DNA of 64,000 nt from Roseovarius albus (GTDB taxonomy: Bacteria > Pseudomonadota > Alphaproteobacteria > Rhodobacterales > Rhodobacteraceae), in assembly GCF_900172335.1 (NCBI RefSeq), contig NZ_FWFX01000003.1, forward strand, positions 62,001 to 126,000, written 5' to 3'. Position numbers and translations under genes: made by a program. Position 1 is the stretch's first letter. Each line of letters opens with the position of its first letter. The notes under the pieces were generated by a model that did not search any database, was not told the origin of the DNA, and was given only the letters and a program-made list of their open reading frames with translations. This document shows positions 18,986 through 27,510 of this stretch, one piece after another.

Positions 18986-19912
18986 ATGAACCATTTTCTC
19001 GACATCTACAAAACTGATCCCAGCGACCTGCGCGGCATCATCGACAACGCCAAAGCGATGAAAGGTGCCCGTGCGGGCCGCACCCGTGGCGCGCAAGACG
19101 ATGAACAGCCGCTGGCCGGTCATATGGTTGCGCTGATCTTTGAAAAGCCCTCCACCCGGACACGGGTGTCGTTTGATGTCGGCGTACGCCAAATGGGCGG
19201 CCAGACCATGTTGCTGTCGGGCACCGAAATGCAACTGGGCCATGGCGAGACAATTGCCGATACCGCCCGCGTGCTTAGCCGCTATGTCGATCTGATCATG
19301 ATCCGCACCTTCGATGAATCTGTCCTGATCGAGATGTCAGAATACGCCGATGTGCCGGTCATCAATGGTCTCACTGATCGCACCCACCCCTGCCAGATCA
19401 TCGCCGATGTTCTGACGTATGAGGAACACCGCGGCCCGATCAAAGGCAAAAAAGTGGTCTGGTCCGGTGACGGCAACAACGTCTGCGCCTCCTTCCTGCA
19501 TGCCGCTGGCCAGTTCGGTTTTGATCTGACTTTCACCGGCCCAGCACAGCTCGATCCAGAAGACGAATTCATCGGGCTGGCCCGCAACGCCGGCAGCAAC
19601 ATCCGTATCGAACGCGATCCGTTCAAAGCCGTCGAAGGCGCCGATCTGGTGGTCACTGACACCTGGGTCTCGATGCACGACAGCCAATCGACCAAGGAAC
19701 GCCGCCACAATTTGCTGCGTTCTTATCAGGTCAACGAAGAGTTGATGTCCCATGCCAAACCGGATGCACTCTTCATGCACTGCCTGCCCGCCCACCGCGA
19801 AGAAGAAGCCACCAGCGCCGTCATGGATGGCCCGAACTCAGTGGTTTTTGACGAAGCCGAAAATCGCCTGCACGCGCAAAAAGCCATCATGCGCTGGTGC
19901 CTCGGCGTTTAA
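18986..19912 (+). CDS. argF: Ornithine carbamoyltransferase
   Basis: A 308-residue cytosolic trimeric enzyme that makes citrulline from ornithine and carbamoyl phosphate. The carbamoyl-phosphate motif [12 protein letters not shown] is near residue 55, [18 protein letters not shown] near residue 135, and the ornithine-site [13 protein letters not shown] near residue 265. [10 protein letters not shown] is also typical. A longer frame begins inside argD, but the ATG at 18986 gives the exact family length and the standard N-terminus MNHFLDIYK. It is downstream of argD and followed by a strong hairpin. Confidence 0.95.
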   Translation: MNHFLDIYKTDPSDLRGIIDNAKAMKGARAGRTRGAQDDEQPLAGHMVALIFEKPSTRTRVSFDVGVRQMGGQTMLLSGTEMQLGHGETIADTARVLSRYVDLIMIRTFDESVLIEMSEYADVPVINGLTDRTHPCQIIADVLTYEEHRGPIKGKKVVWSGDGNNVCASFLHAAGQFGFDLTFTGPAQLDPEDEFIGLARNAGSNIRIERDPFKAVEGADLVVTDTWVSMHDSQSTKERRHNLLRSYQVNEELMSHAKPDALFMHCLPAHREEEATSAVMDGPNSVVFDEAENRLHAQKAIMRWCLGV

Positions 19913-19950
19913 GTCCACCTCGCGCGAGGTCGTATTCTACTGTAAAAAGC

Positions 19951-19975
19951 GGCACCGGATTTGACATCCGGTGCC
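19951..19975 (+). terminator. Hairpin terminator downstream of argF
   Basis: GGCACCGGAT (19951-19960), loop TTGAC, ATCCGGTGCC (19966-19975): a perfect 10-bp stem 38 nt past the argF stop. The plus-strand flank has only ATTGG, so release may be inefficient; the A-run before it would give a T-tract on the minus strand. Confidence 0.6.
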
Positions 19976-20275
19976 ATTGGTAAATACGGCGTCTGCTATA
20001 CAGAGGCGTCCATTCCTCTGCATCCGTGAATGGTGTGTTCCGACGCCTTTCTAAACCAAATGAAGTTGTTGAATGTGATTTCTAACGAATCTTGATCATA
20101 AAATGGTGGGTTCTTGACGTATCGTTTTTTGAATGTGAGCCATTTTGTTTCGAGAGGATGCCATTCTCAAAAAACATCAGTTCCTATGCGAGTTCGAACT
20201 CACATGCTATTATCGTTATCAATACCTTAACGTTTGAATTCTTCACATGTTTAAAAGCGAAAATTAGAGCAGCTC
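19976..20275. other. Intergenic stretch before the AraC-type regulator
   Basis: AT-rich after about 20040. AGGCGTC (20004-20010) pairs with GACGCCT (20042-20048), enclosing a CATTC/GAATG helper stem and followed by TTTCT, which could be a second terminator or the end of a short transcript. The rest holds no gene I can support and should contain the promoter of the regulator at 20276. Confidence 0.4.
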
Positions 20276-21301
20276 ATGCCGACCTCACCCAAGGAAATGG
20301 TTTCAGCCCACCGTCTTAGCCACCTAGCGGCAGAGTTGAAAAGACGAACGAACGATCCAACAGCTTTGCCACGCGCCCTTCAAGCAGCAAATTTGTCTAA
20401 AAACGATTTAGGGCAAGAAGGCCATCAGATTTACGCCGAGGATGAGGCACGCTTCATTCAAGAGGCCGTCGCAATCGTCCAGGACAAGACGTTTGCGGCA
20501 ACCGCAGGTTTGAATTTCACAAAAAACACCAGCATTCCGGTCTATATTGCTAAGTGCTCCGAGAACCTGAGAAGTGCTTTGCAAAATGCCTCGCGATACA
20601 CTGTGCTGGCGGACGGGCATTTCACTTACCATACTGAAACCTCAGAAGATGACGTGACCATCATTTTGTGTGAATACAATCCTTTTCTGGAATTCGGTGA
20701 CCGCGTTCGTGAATTTATGGTGTTCACCATTTTGACCGCAATGCGAAACCTGACGGGTCGCAGCTTCAACCTTCGTGAAATCAAGTTTTCACATGAACCA
20801 CCAGACTGTCATGATGCAATCGCAAGACTCGCAAAATGCCCAGTCGTGTTTGGCGCTCGCCGGACAGAGCTCAAGTTATCTAACGCGATATTGGATTTGC
20901 CTTTAACAACGTATGATCCAAGTTTGCTTCGGCACCTGGAACGTTACGGTGACTCCCTCCTTGCGGAGTTGAAACAGCCCGAACCGAGTTTGCGCTTGCG
21001 GGTGGAGGCGCTCTTGATCGATCACTTGCCTGAACGTCTATTGCCCGCCCCCGAAGTGGCCGCAGAGCTAGGGCTGAGCAGTCGAACATTCACTCGGCGG
21101 CTTTCACAGGCTGGTCTGACATTTTCCGGTATATTGGACGAACTGCGCGGAAAACTGGCGAAAACCTATCTGGCGCAAAGCGAGACCTCGATATCACAGA
21201 TTGCTTTTCTGCTAGGCTACGCAGACCAAGCCGCATTTACCACCGCCTTCAAACGATGGTCTGGGCAAACGCCCAAGGCCTATCGTGAGACATCAATCTA
21301 A
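20276..21301 (+). CDS. AraC family transcriptional regulator with arabinose-binding-type N-domain
   Basis: A 341-residue cytosolic regulator. The N-terminal 190 residues match the arabinose-binding-like sensor domain found in OruR/MmsR-type regulators (LRSALQNASRYTVLADGHFT and MVFTILTAMRNLTGRSFNL). The C-terminal 100 residues form the double helix-turn-helix: PAPEVAAELGLSSRTFTRRL and ISQIAFLLGYADQAAFTTAF followed by WSGQTPKAYRE. The effector is unknown. It stands alone, upstream of and convergent with nadD. A second ATG at 20297 is possible, but its AAGGA is too close. Promoter region is AT-rich. Confidence 0.9.
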   Translation: MPTSPKEMVSAHRLSHLAAELKRRTNDPTALPRALQAANLSKNDLGQEGHQIYAEDEARFIQEAVAIVQDKTFAATAGLNFTKNTSIPVYIAKCSENLRSALQNASRYTVLADGHFTYHTETSEDDVTIILCEYNPFLEFGDRVREFMVFTILTAMRNLTGRSFNLREIKFSHEPPDCHDAIARLAKCPVVFGARRTELKLSNAILDLPLTTYDPSLLRHLERYGDSLLAELKQPEPSLRLRVEALLIDHLPERLLPAPEVAAELGLSSRTFTRRLSQAGLTFSGILDELRGKLAKTYLAQSETSISQIAFLLGYADQAAFTTAFKRWSGQTPKAYRETSI

Positions 21302-21335
21302 AGAATGTTTCGCCGAGCACGCTCAATAGCTGGGC

Positions 21336-21938
21336 TTATTGTGTCCATGCCCCTTTCTGACGCAAGTGCGTTGAAGAAATGTCCATCATTGGCACATTCA
21401 CAAAGCACCACGCCGGGGGTTGTTGATGCCCCAGCACCCGACTATCCCGCATATCAAGGCGGGCAAAATCATACATCCGAGCCGCCTTGGACATACGGGC
21501 TGAAATACGCTGCCCTGGGCGTGCCAGCACGCCTATTGGCACGCATTTCATGATCTGTCGCCAATCCTGCCATTGATCAAACTGCGCCAGATTATCTGCG
21601 CCCATCAACCAGACAAACTGCGCAGCCGGGCGCGCCTTTTGCAGCGCAGCCAAGGTCTGCGCCGTATACCGCGTGCCTGCTTGTGCCTCAAAATCGCTCA
21701 CATGAATACGCGGATGACGCACCAAGGTACGACAGGCCGCCATGCGCTTTACCAATGGCGCAGGCCCGTGTTTCTTCAGCGGATTACCCGGGCTGACCAG
21801 CCACCAGACCTGATCCAGTCCGAACCGCTTCAGCGCCTCGCGACTAATATGCACATGCCCCGCGTGCGGCGGATCATATGATCCGCCCAACAAACCAATG
21901 CGCTGGTTCGGACTGTGATATGGTAAGTCAAACGTCAT
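21336..21938 (-). CDS. nadD: Nicotinate-nucleotide adenylyltransferase
   Basis: A 200-residue cytosolic enzyme that adenylates nicotinate mononucleotide in NAD synthesis. The nucleotidyltransferase signature IGLLGGSYDPPHAGHVHIS (HxGH type) lies at residues about 11-29, WWLVSPGNPLKK near 45, FVWLMGADNLAQF near 105 and the terminal ISSTHLRQ replaces the usual ISSTxIR. The longer frame to 22049 lacks a ribosome site; the ATG at 21938 has GAGGG five bases upstream. It is divergent from the nitrile hydratase operon with 122 bp between. Confidence 0.92.
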   Translation of the reverse strand: MTFDLPYHSPNQRIGLLGGSYDPPHAGHVHISREALKRFGLDQVWWLVSPGNPLKKHGPAPLVKRMAACRTLVRHPRIHVSDFEAQAGTRYTAQTLAALQKARPAAQFVWLMGADNLAQFDQWQDWRQIMKCVPIGVLARPGQRISARMSKAARMYDFARLDMRDSRVLGHQQPPAWCFVNVPMMDISSTHLRQKGAWTQ

Positions 21939-22060
21939 TGTCCCTCTTTCACCAGCCGCACCTTCGTTGTCCAGCATTTTCACACACTGGGATGTGCGTT
22001 GACATGCAATCCCCACCAGACCTACGTTCAACTCACCTCTGATCAGCAAAGGCCAGATCC

Positions 22061-22702
22061 ATGTCCACCTATGATCCTGAAAAAGCCGCGCAAATTCATC
22101 GTGATCTTCACACTCATCTGCCGCCAGACCCGGCGCTTAGGGTTAAGACGCTCGAAAGCCTCGTGGTTGAGCGTGGCCTTGTTCAGCCCGAGATCGTTGA
22201 TGCCTGGGTCGAGGCCTATTCCGAACACATCGGCCCCAAACGTGGTGCGCAAGTCGTCGCCCGCGCCTGGACGGACCCAGAGTTCAAGGCACGCCTGATG
22301 GCAGATGCTTCTGAGGCCATCAAGGATTTCGGCTTTGAGGGTCACGCCACCGGCCACCTCAAGGCCATTGAAAACACAGACACGCAGCACAACCTTGTCG
22401 TCTGTACACTCTGTAGCTGCTACCCCTTCTCAATCCTTGGCATGTCCCCTGCTTGGTACAAATCATCCGAATACCGTGCCCGCGCCGTGCGTGAGCCGCG
22501 CAAGGTATTGGCGGAATTTGGCGTCACCCTTGCTAAAGACGTTTCTGTCCGCGCCTGGGATTCCACTGCTGAGGTGCGCTATATCGTGATCCCCCAACGC
22601 CCCGCAGGCACCGAAGGCTGGGATCAAGACCGGCTCGCGGCCATTGTCAGTCGAAACTCGATGATCGGCACCGACCGCGATCTAGATACAGGAGGCGAAT
22701 GA
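22061..22702 (+). CDS. nthA: Nitrile hydratase alpha subunit (cobalt type)
   Basis: A 213-residue catalytic subunit that hydrates nitriles to amides in the cytoplasm. The metal-binding claw VCTLCSCYP lies near residue 110; the Thr in CTLCSC points to the Co(III) type, where iron enzymes have Ser. Two of these cysteines are normally oxidised to sulfinic and sulfenic acids. The segments YKSSEYRARAVREPRKVL and WDSTAEVRYIVIPQRPAG are also typical. The beta subunit starts one base after its stop, followed by the activator. No amidase gene is next to it. Confidence 0.94.
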   Translation: MSTYDPEKAAQIHRDLHTHLPPDPALRVKTLESLVVERGLVQPEIVDAWVEAYSEHIGPKRGAQVVARAWTDPEFKARLMADASEAIKDFGFEGHATGHLKAIENTDTQHNLVVCTLCSCYPFSILGMSPAWYKSSEYRARAVREPRKVLAEFGVTLAKDVSVRAWDSTAEVRYIVIPQRPAGTEGWDQDRLAAIVSRNSMIGTDRDLDTGGE

Positions 22703-22703
22703 C

Positions 22704-23357
22704 ATGGACTCCCTCCACGATCTTGGTGGCAAAGAGGGCTTCGGCCCCATCCCTATTAAATCAGGCGATGCCGGTTTCAGCCACGAGTGGGAGCGCCGCA
22801 TGTGGGCACTGAACCTCAATCTGCGCGGCAACACCGGTAGCATCGACTGGTTCCGCCACGGTTTGGAGCTGATGGTCCCCAAGGACTACATCACCTATGC
22901 CTATTTCCACAAATGGTGTGCCAATATCCTGATGCTATTGATCGATGCCGGTTACTTTACGGTCGAAGACGCTGCAAAAGCCGCCAAAAACCTTCGCAAC
23001 CAAGATCCCACCGGCAAAGCCCCAAGCGTAACCGAGCTGCTCGAAAATTATCGAATCCGTAATACCGACTTCACCGTCACACTCGACACGCTCCCCCGCT
23101 TCGCCCTCGGCGACGCCGTGCAGACCAAACGTTTCGCCCATTCCGGCCATTCCCGCCTGCCCGCCTACGCCCGTAATCGACAAGGGAAGGTCATTACCTA
23201 TCACGGCGCGCATTTGCTCGCCGACGACGGGGCCAAGGGCAATCATTTGGGTGAACACCTCTATACCGTTTCCTTCGCTGCCCCAGAGCTTTGGGGCCTA
23301 GATGCTGACCCGCGCGATACGGTCACGCTTGAGCTGTGGGAGAGTTACTTTGTTTAA
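22704..23357 (+). CDS. nthB: Nitrile hydratase beta subunit
   Basis: A 217-residue partner of NthA that completes the active-site channel. The N-terminal MDSLHDLGGKEGFGPI is the family hallmark, followed by the FSHEWERRMWALNLNL helix. The C-terminal SH3-like barrel includes RLPAYARNRQGKVITYHG and LYTVSFAAPELWG, ending in LELWESYF. Length is normal. It begins one base after the alpha stop and overlaps the activator start by eight bases. Confidence 0.94.
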   Translation: MDSLHDLGGKEGFGPIPIKSGDAGFSHEWERRMWALNLNLRGNTGSIDWFRHGLELMVPKDYITYAYFHKWCANILMLLIDAGYFTVEDAAKAAKNLRNQDPTGKAPSVTELLENYRIRNTDFTVTLDTLPRFALGDAVQTKRFAHSGHSRLPAYARNRQGKVITYHGAHLLADDGAKGNHLGEHLYTVSFAAPELWGLDADPRDTVTLELWESYFV

Positions 23358-23679
23358 CCCCGACGATCCCCTCGCCCCACCAGAAAAGGCCTTTGACCAG
23401 CCCTGGCAGGCGCAGGCACTGGCGCTGGCTGACACGATGGTCCGCGCGGGTCATTTTACGCCAAACCAATGGGCACAAACCCTCGGTGCTGCTCTCTCAA
23501 AATCAGAACAAGACGGAGCCCCAGACAACGCGGAGACCTATTACAACGCCGTTATCACCGCGCTGGAACAACTGACCGAGGCCCATACCGACATCACCGC
23601 CCCCCAGCGCCAAGTGCGCCGCGCCGCTTGGGAAGCCGCCTATCTTCGCACCCCACACGGACAACCCGTTAAACTCTGA
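23350..23679 (+). CDS. Nitrile hydratase activator/accessory protein
   Basis: A 109-residue protein related to the N-terminal half of the beta subunit: FDQPWQAQALALADTMVRAG and the helix-rich part with NAETYYNAVITALEQL match the 14-kDa activators that deliver cobalt to the alpha subunit. The likely start is TTG at 23350, because GGGAG lies six bases upstream and the ORF from 23302 would overlap nthB by 56 bases. It ends one base before the stop of the convergent DUF900 gene, so nothing further belongs to this operon. Confidence 0.85.
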   Translation: MFNPDDPLAPPEKAFDQPWQAQALALADTMVRAGHFTPNQWAQTLGAALSKSEQDGAPDNAETYYNAVITALEQLTEAHTDITAPQRQVRRAAWEAAYLRTPHGQPVKL

Positions 23680-25008
23680 TCAGCGTTCCGGTCCGGATAG
23701 ATCCAAAATCTCTGGCAATTCTTCCCCGGGATAGTTCTGATGCAACGCCCAGGTCGCGACACCCGCTGGTTCCAGTGGTCGGAACTCGGTCCCGGGTAAT
23801 TGCCTGGTCCGCAGTGCCAGTACGATATCCGACATCACGGCCGGGTTCTCTCGGAAATAGGAATGGCCAAGTTCTCCACGTGAATCTTCAACCAGAATGT
23901 AATGCACCGTCCCCGTGCGCGCCGCGTTCTGAATCTGCGCGTCCGTGAAACTATCTGCGTCAATCCCGCCAAGACGTGTGGTCTTGCCAATCACTTTAGA
24001 CAACGCCAAAGCGCTATCATCAGGGTTGGCATAGATGCTGACTTGCTCAAAGGCTTCTGCAAAGCGCTCTGCCACTAGCCTTTGCTGCGTCACGCCAATA
24101 TCCAGATCCGGCGCGGCCATCACCAAAATTCCGGTCTTGAGGGCCTGTTTCGGTACCTGCCCCGACGCCCGCGCCTCGATCAGCAATTCCCTCAGCGCAC
24201 TTGTGATCACCACATTGCCACGTGAATGCGCCACGATATCGATGGTTTTGACCTCCGGAATGCTCGCCAGCATCCGCAAATATTCCTTCACATGAAAGAC
24301 CGAAAATTCACCCGACTCCACATCACGAAAATAGGCCAGCGGTCCGGTGTTGCCCGCCGGCCAGGAATAGACCATCGGCAAGCTCTGGCGCCCGGAATAA
24401 TGCCAGATGTTGGCCAACGCCCCGATGCCATCGTTAAAGTCGTTATTGAACCCATGGATATAGACCATCACCCGGTCCAGCCCATGCGTCCGCAAACGCT
24501 TGCCAATCTCACTCGCCATCACGTCACGGCGCTGATCATAGGCCCGCTGCGCCTCATCCCGCACCACCAAACGCCTACCCTGCCGCTCAATCGGCAACGG
24601 CGTCTCCGGGAAGCGGGCGATCTCTTGCATGTACACCGGGTCCAGCCGCGTCAGACCTCGGTTATCGTCGGAATGGGTCCGTTCAATCAGATCACCCCAA
24701 TCCTGCAAGTCGCCATATTCCACCAGACTGACGCCAAAGGCCATCGAATCGCTGCGCGAACTGCCATAACTTGTGATCGCTCCATCTTCCGCACGGTCCG
24801 GCTTGCGGTCTGTGACATAAAGGATCTCGGTTGTTATGCGCCGCAAGCCCTTGGGGACCTTGCGTGCGGGATAAAGATCTCCGGTTTCAAAGGTATAAAG
24901 ATTAGGCGCCGGGGCCAGAATTTCGGTTGTATTGAACCCCGCGCAGGCTGCCAAACACAGCATCACCACCCCTAAGGCCATCTTTTTCGCATATTGAAGG
25001 CCTTTCAT
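23680..25008 (-). CDS. DUF900 alpha/beta hydrolase lipoprotein
   Basis: A 442-residue protein with a lipoprotein signal MKGLQYAKKMALGVVMLCLAAC, cysteine at 22 as lipidation site. The hydrolase core has MVYIHGFNNDFNDG near residue 160 (oxyanion region), then the nucleophile elbow DIVAHSRGNVVITSAL near residue 240, and a late GHSYFREN that supplies a candidate catalytic histidine. This is the DUF900 pattern. Substrate unknown; it is likely in the periplasm at a membrane. It is divergent from ettA by 79 bp. Confidence 0.86.
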   Translation of the reverse strand: MKGLQYAKKMALGVVMLCLAACAGFNTTEILAPAPNLYTFETGDLYPARKVPKGLRRITTEILYVTDRKPDRAEDGAITSYGSSRSDSMAFGVSLVEYGDLQDWGDLIERTHSDDNRGLTRLDPVYMQEIARFPETPLPIERQGRRLVVRDEAQRAYDQRRDVMASEIGKRLRTHGLDRVMVYIHGFNNDFNDGIGALANIWHYSGRQSLPMVYSWPAGNTGPLAYFRDVESGEFSVFHVKEYLRMLASIPEVKTIDIVAHSRGNVVITSALRELLIEARASGQVPKQALKTGILVMAAPDLDIGVTQQRLVAERFAEAFEQVSIYANPDDSALALSKVIGKTTRLGGIDADSFTDAQIQNAARTGTVHYILVEDSRGELGHSYFRENPAVMSDIVLALRTRQLPGTEFRPLEPAGVATWALHQNYPGEELPEILDLSGPER

Positions 25009-25087
25009 GATGATTTCCCTGTTTGAATTTACCGCCCGCCCCGGTTACATGCGGGTTGGTTTATCTTAGTCCGAAGAGAGCACAGAC

Positions 25088-26755
25088 ATGGCAGCCTATC
25101 AATACGTCTATCACATGCAGGGTGTTTCCAAGACATACCCCGGCGGCAAGAAATGCTTTGAGAATATCCACCTCAGCTTCCTGCCCGGCGTAAAGATCGG
25201 CGTGGTCGGCGTGAACGGTGCCGGTAAATCCACCCTGATGAAAATCATGGCTGGCCTTGATACCGACTTCACCGGCGAGGCCTGGGCGGCCGAAGGTGCC
25301 AAGGTTGGCTACCTGTCGCAAGAGCCACCGCTGGACGACAGCCTTACAGTGCGTGACAACGTCATGCTTGGCGTCGCCAGCAAAAAGGCCAAGCTCGACC
25401 GCTTCAACGCCATCGCCATTGAGATGGCCGAGAATTACTCTGATGAGCTGATGGAGGAAATGACCGCGCTGCAAGACCAGATCGACGCGGAAAACCTCTG
25501 GGATCTCGATGCACAGATCGACATCAGCATGGAGGCCCTGCGCTGCCCACCAGATGACGCAATGCCCGGCAATCTGTCTGGTGGTGAGCGTCGCCGCGTC
25601 GCCCTGTGCAAACTGCTGCTCGAAGCGCCAGAAATGCTGCTGCTGGACGAGCCGACCAACCACCTTGACGCCGAAACCATCGCCTGGCTGCAACAGCACC
25701 TAATCGATTACAAAGGCACCATCCTGATCGTTACCCACGATCGCTATTTCCTTGACGACATCACCAGCTGGATTCTGGAACTCGACCGGGGTCGCGGTAT
25801 CCCCTATGAGGGCAACTATTCCGCATGGCTGGAACAAAAGGCAAAACGCCTTGCGCAGGAAGCCCGCGAAGACAAATCCAAGCAAAAGACGCTGGAACGC
25901 GAGCTGGAATGGATGCGCCAGGGCCAAAAGGCCCGTCAGGCCAAATCAAAAGCCCGGATCGCCGCCTATAACGATCTGGCCAACCAGTCCGAGCGTGAAA
26001 AGATCGGCCGCGCCCAGATCGTCATTCCCAATGGCCAGCGCCTTGGAGGTAAGGTGATCGAGGTTGAAAACCTCAACAAGGCGATGGGCGACAAACTGTT
26101 AATCGAAGACCTGACCTTTAGCCTGCCCCCGGGCGGCATTGTCGGCGTTATCGGCCCCAACGGCGCGGGTAAATCCACGCTGTTCAAAATGCTGACCGGA
26201 CAGGAAAACCCGGACAAAGGCACCGTTGAATTTGGCGATACCGTGCAGCTGTCCTATGTCGACCAGTCCCGCGATGACCTCAACGATGGTGACACCGTGT
26301 GGGAGGCGATCTCTGGCGGTGCGGAAATCATCCAATTGGGTGACGCGCAGGTCAACTCGCGCGCCTATTGCTCGTCGTTCAACTTCAAAGGCGGCGACCA
26401 GCAGAAAAAACTCTCGCTGCTGTCAGGTGGTGAACGCAACCGCGTCCACATGGCGCGCCTGCTGAAAGAAGGCGGCAACGTCCTGCTGCTCGACGAGCCG
26501 ACCAACGACCTGGACGTTGAAACCCTGCGCGCGCTGGAAGACGCGCTGGTCGACTTCGCCGGCTGCGCCGTGGTCATCAGCCACGACCGCTTCTTCCTCG
26601 ACCGGATCTGCACGCATATTCTGGCGTTCGAGGGCGACGCCCATGTCGAATGGTTCGAAGGCAATTTTGAGGACTACGAAGAAGACAAAAAACGCCGCCT
26701 CGGCCCGGATGCTCTGGAGCCCAAACGCCTGAAGCACAAGAAGTTCGCGCGGTGA
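25088..26755 (+). CDS. ettA: Energy-dependent translational throttle ATPase
   Basis: A 555-residue ABC-F protein with no membrane part; it binds the ribosome and gates entry into elongation according to ATP level. Both nucleotide-binding domains are complete: Walker A GVNGAGKST and GPNGAGKST, signatures NLSGGERRRV and LLSGGERNRV, Walker B LLLDEPTNHLD and LLLDEPTNDLD. The arm insert and interdomain linker with ELEWMRQGQKARQAKSKARI are specific to EttA among ABC-F proteins. The C-terminus LKHKKFAR is also typical. It is monocistronic. Confidence 0.96.
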   Translation: MAAYQYVYHMQGVSKTYPGGKKCFENIHLSFLPGVKIGVVGVNGAGKSTLMKIMAGLDTDFTGEAWAAEGAKVGYLSQEPPLDDSLTVRDNVMLGVASKKAKLDRFNAIAIEMAENYSDELMEEMTALQDQIDAENLWDLDAQIDISMEALRCPPDDAMPGNLSGGERRRVALCKLLLEAPEMLLLDEPTNHLDAETIAWLQQHLIDYKGTILIVTHDRYFLDDITSWILELDRGRGIPYEGNYSAWLEQKAKRLAQEAREDKSKQKTLERELEWMRQGQKARQAKSKARIAAYNDLANQSEREKIGRAQIVIPNGQRLGGKVIEVENLNKAMGDKLLIEDLTFSLPPGGIVGVIGPNGAGKSTLFKMLTGQENPDKGTVEFGDTVQLSYVDQSRDDLNDGDTVWEAISGGAEIIQLGDAQVNSRAYCSSFNFKGGDQQKKLSLLSGGERNRVHMARLLKEGGNVLLLDEPTNDLDVETLRALEDALVDFAGCAVVISHDRFFLDRICTHILAFEGDAHVEWFEGNFEDYEEDKKRRLGPDALEPKRLKHKKFAR

Positions 26756-26818
26756 GACGCCTTACATTAAGGTTGTTCACCACTTAGTAATAACGCCTTT
26801 ACATTGTCTCAAAATGCA

Positions 26819-26853
26819 ATCAACCTTAGAGAAATAATCTCTCTAAGGTTGAT
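26819..26853 (+). promoter_or_regulatory. 14-bp inverted repeat that covers the ribosome binding site of the next gene
   Basis: ATCAACCTTAGAGA (26819-26832) is perfectly complementary to TCTCTAAGGTTGAT (26840-26853), loop of seven. The right arm contains AAGG, seven bases before the ATG at 26856, so the fold would hide it. It could also be a repressor operator, or the ettA terminator, though no T-tract follows. A related TTAAGGTTG lies near 26767. Confidence 0.6.
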
Positions 26854-26855
26854 AC

Positions 26856-27125
26856 ATGCTAACGTTCTCCCTCAATACTTTTATCAAAATTTGCCTTTTA
26901 GATACCGGCGGTAGGATATCGGAAATTCAAAGGAAGCTGGATAACAGCGGCGGATACGATTTCTACAACTCATTTCAGAGAGCAATGCGGGCCTCTCTAA
27001 ATGGTATGCCAGAAAATCACATCGACAACATCCTGAACACCCCTTCAAAAGAAGTCGAACGGAAACACAATTCAAAAGCTTTTCGTATAGTCAAAGGCAA
27101 GTTTGGAAATATCCGGTCTATATAG
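26856..27125 (+). CDS. Accessory protein of unknown function, N-terminal part of a TAG-interrupted frame
   Basis: An 89-codon AT-rich ORF. The protein is polar and helical, with DNSGGYDFYNSFQRAMRASL and SKAFRIVKGKFGNIRSI; I recognise no family. It ends at TAG 27123-27125, and the same frame stays open after the TAG for 108 codons (see next entry), so this may be the front half of one 199-codon gene cut by an amber codon. The ATG sits just after a 14-bp hairpin holding its AAGG. Base use is unlike ettA. Confidence 0.55.
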   Translation: MLTFSLNTFIKICLLDTGGRISEIQRKLDNSGGYDFYNSFQRAMRASLNGMPENHIDNILNTPSKEVERKHNSKAFRIVKGKFGNIRSI

Positions 27126-27452
27126 GAGGTTACTTCGAAAAAGTCACTGAAGATTAGATCTTCCGGTATTCAAATTTCTGTAGACCCACTTTTCAGGTTC
27201 GAGAAATCTGGATCAATCAAAGTGTATTCAGTTTGGCCCACTCAAAACCCTGAACTAACCCAAAGATACGCTGCTGTAGCATGCTACATAATGCGTGAAG
27301 CATACAAAACATCCACTTTGGCGAATGCAAACTTTCACTACTACGATTGTGTGAGAGAAAAATCATACTCCGAAAAGCAGATATCAAACAACACAAGCCT
27401 AATCTTCAATGCCGATATTGCGAGTATAGGGAATTTAATAAAGGAGCTCTGA
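27126..27452 (+). CDS. Downstream part of the TAG-interrupted accessory gene
   Basis: Open in the same frame as the previous entry, directly after its TAG, for 108 codons to the TGA at 27450-27452. The translation is protein-like from the start (GIQISVDPLFRFEKSGSI, then VYSVWPTQNPELTQRYAAVA). No ATG, GTG or TTG occurs before the GTG at 27222, which would give only 76 residues and cut off that coherent part. AGGAGG follows the TAG at once, but no standard start lies at the right distance. Options are a pseudogene, amber readthrough, or restart at a rare codon. The 302-codon gene follows. Confidence 0.5.
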   Translation, partial: EVTSKKSLKIRSSGIQISVDPLFRFEKSGSIKVYSVWPTQNPELTQRYAAVACYIMREAYKTSTLANANFHYYDCVREKSYSEKQISNNTSLIFNADIASIGNLIKEL

Positions 27453-27510
27453 ACACAGAGTGCCTTTATGCCCAAAGGCAGAAGTATTTATTACCTTGAG
27501 GAAATTAAAC

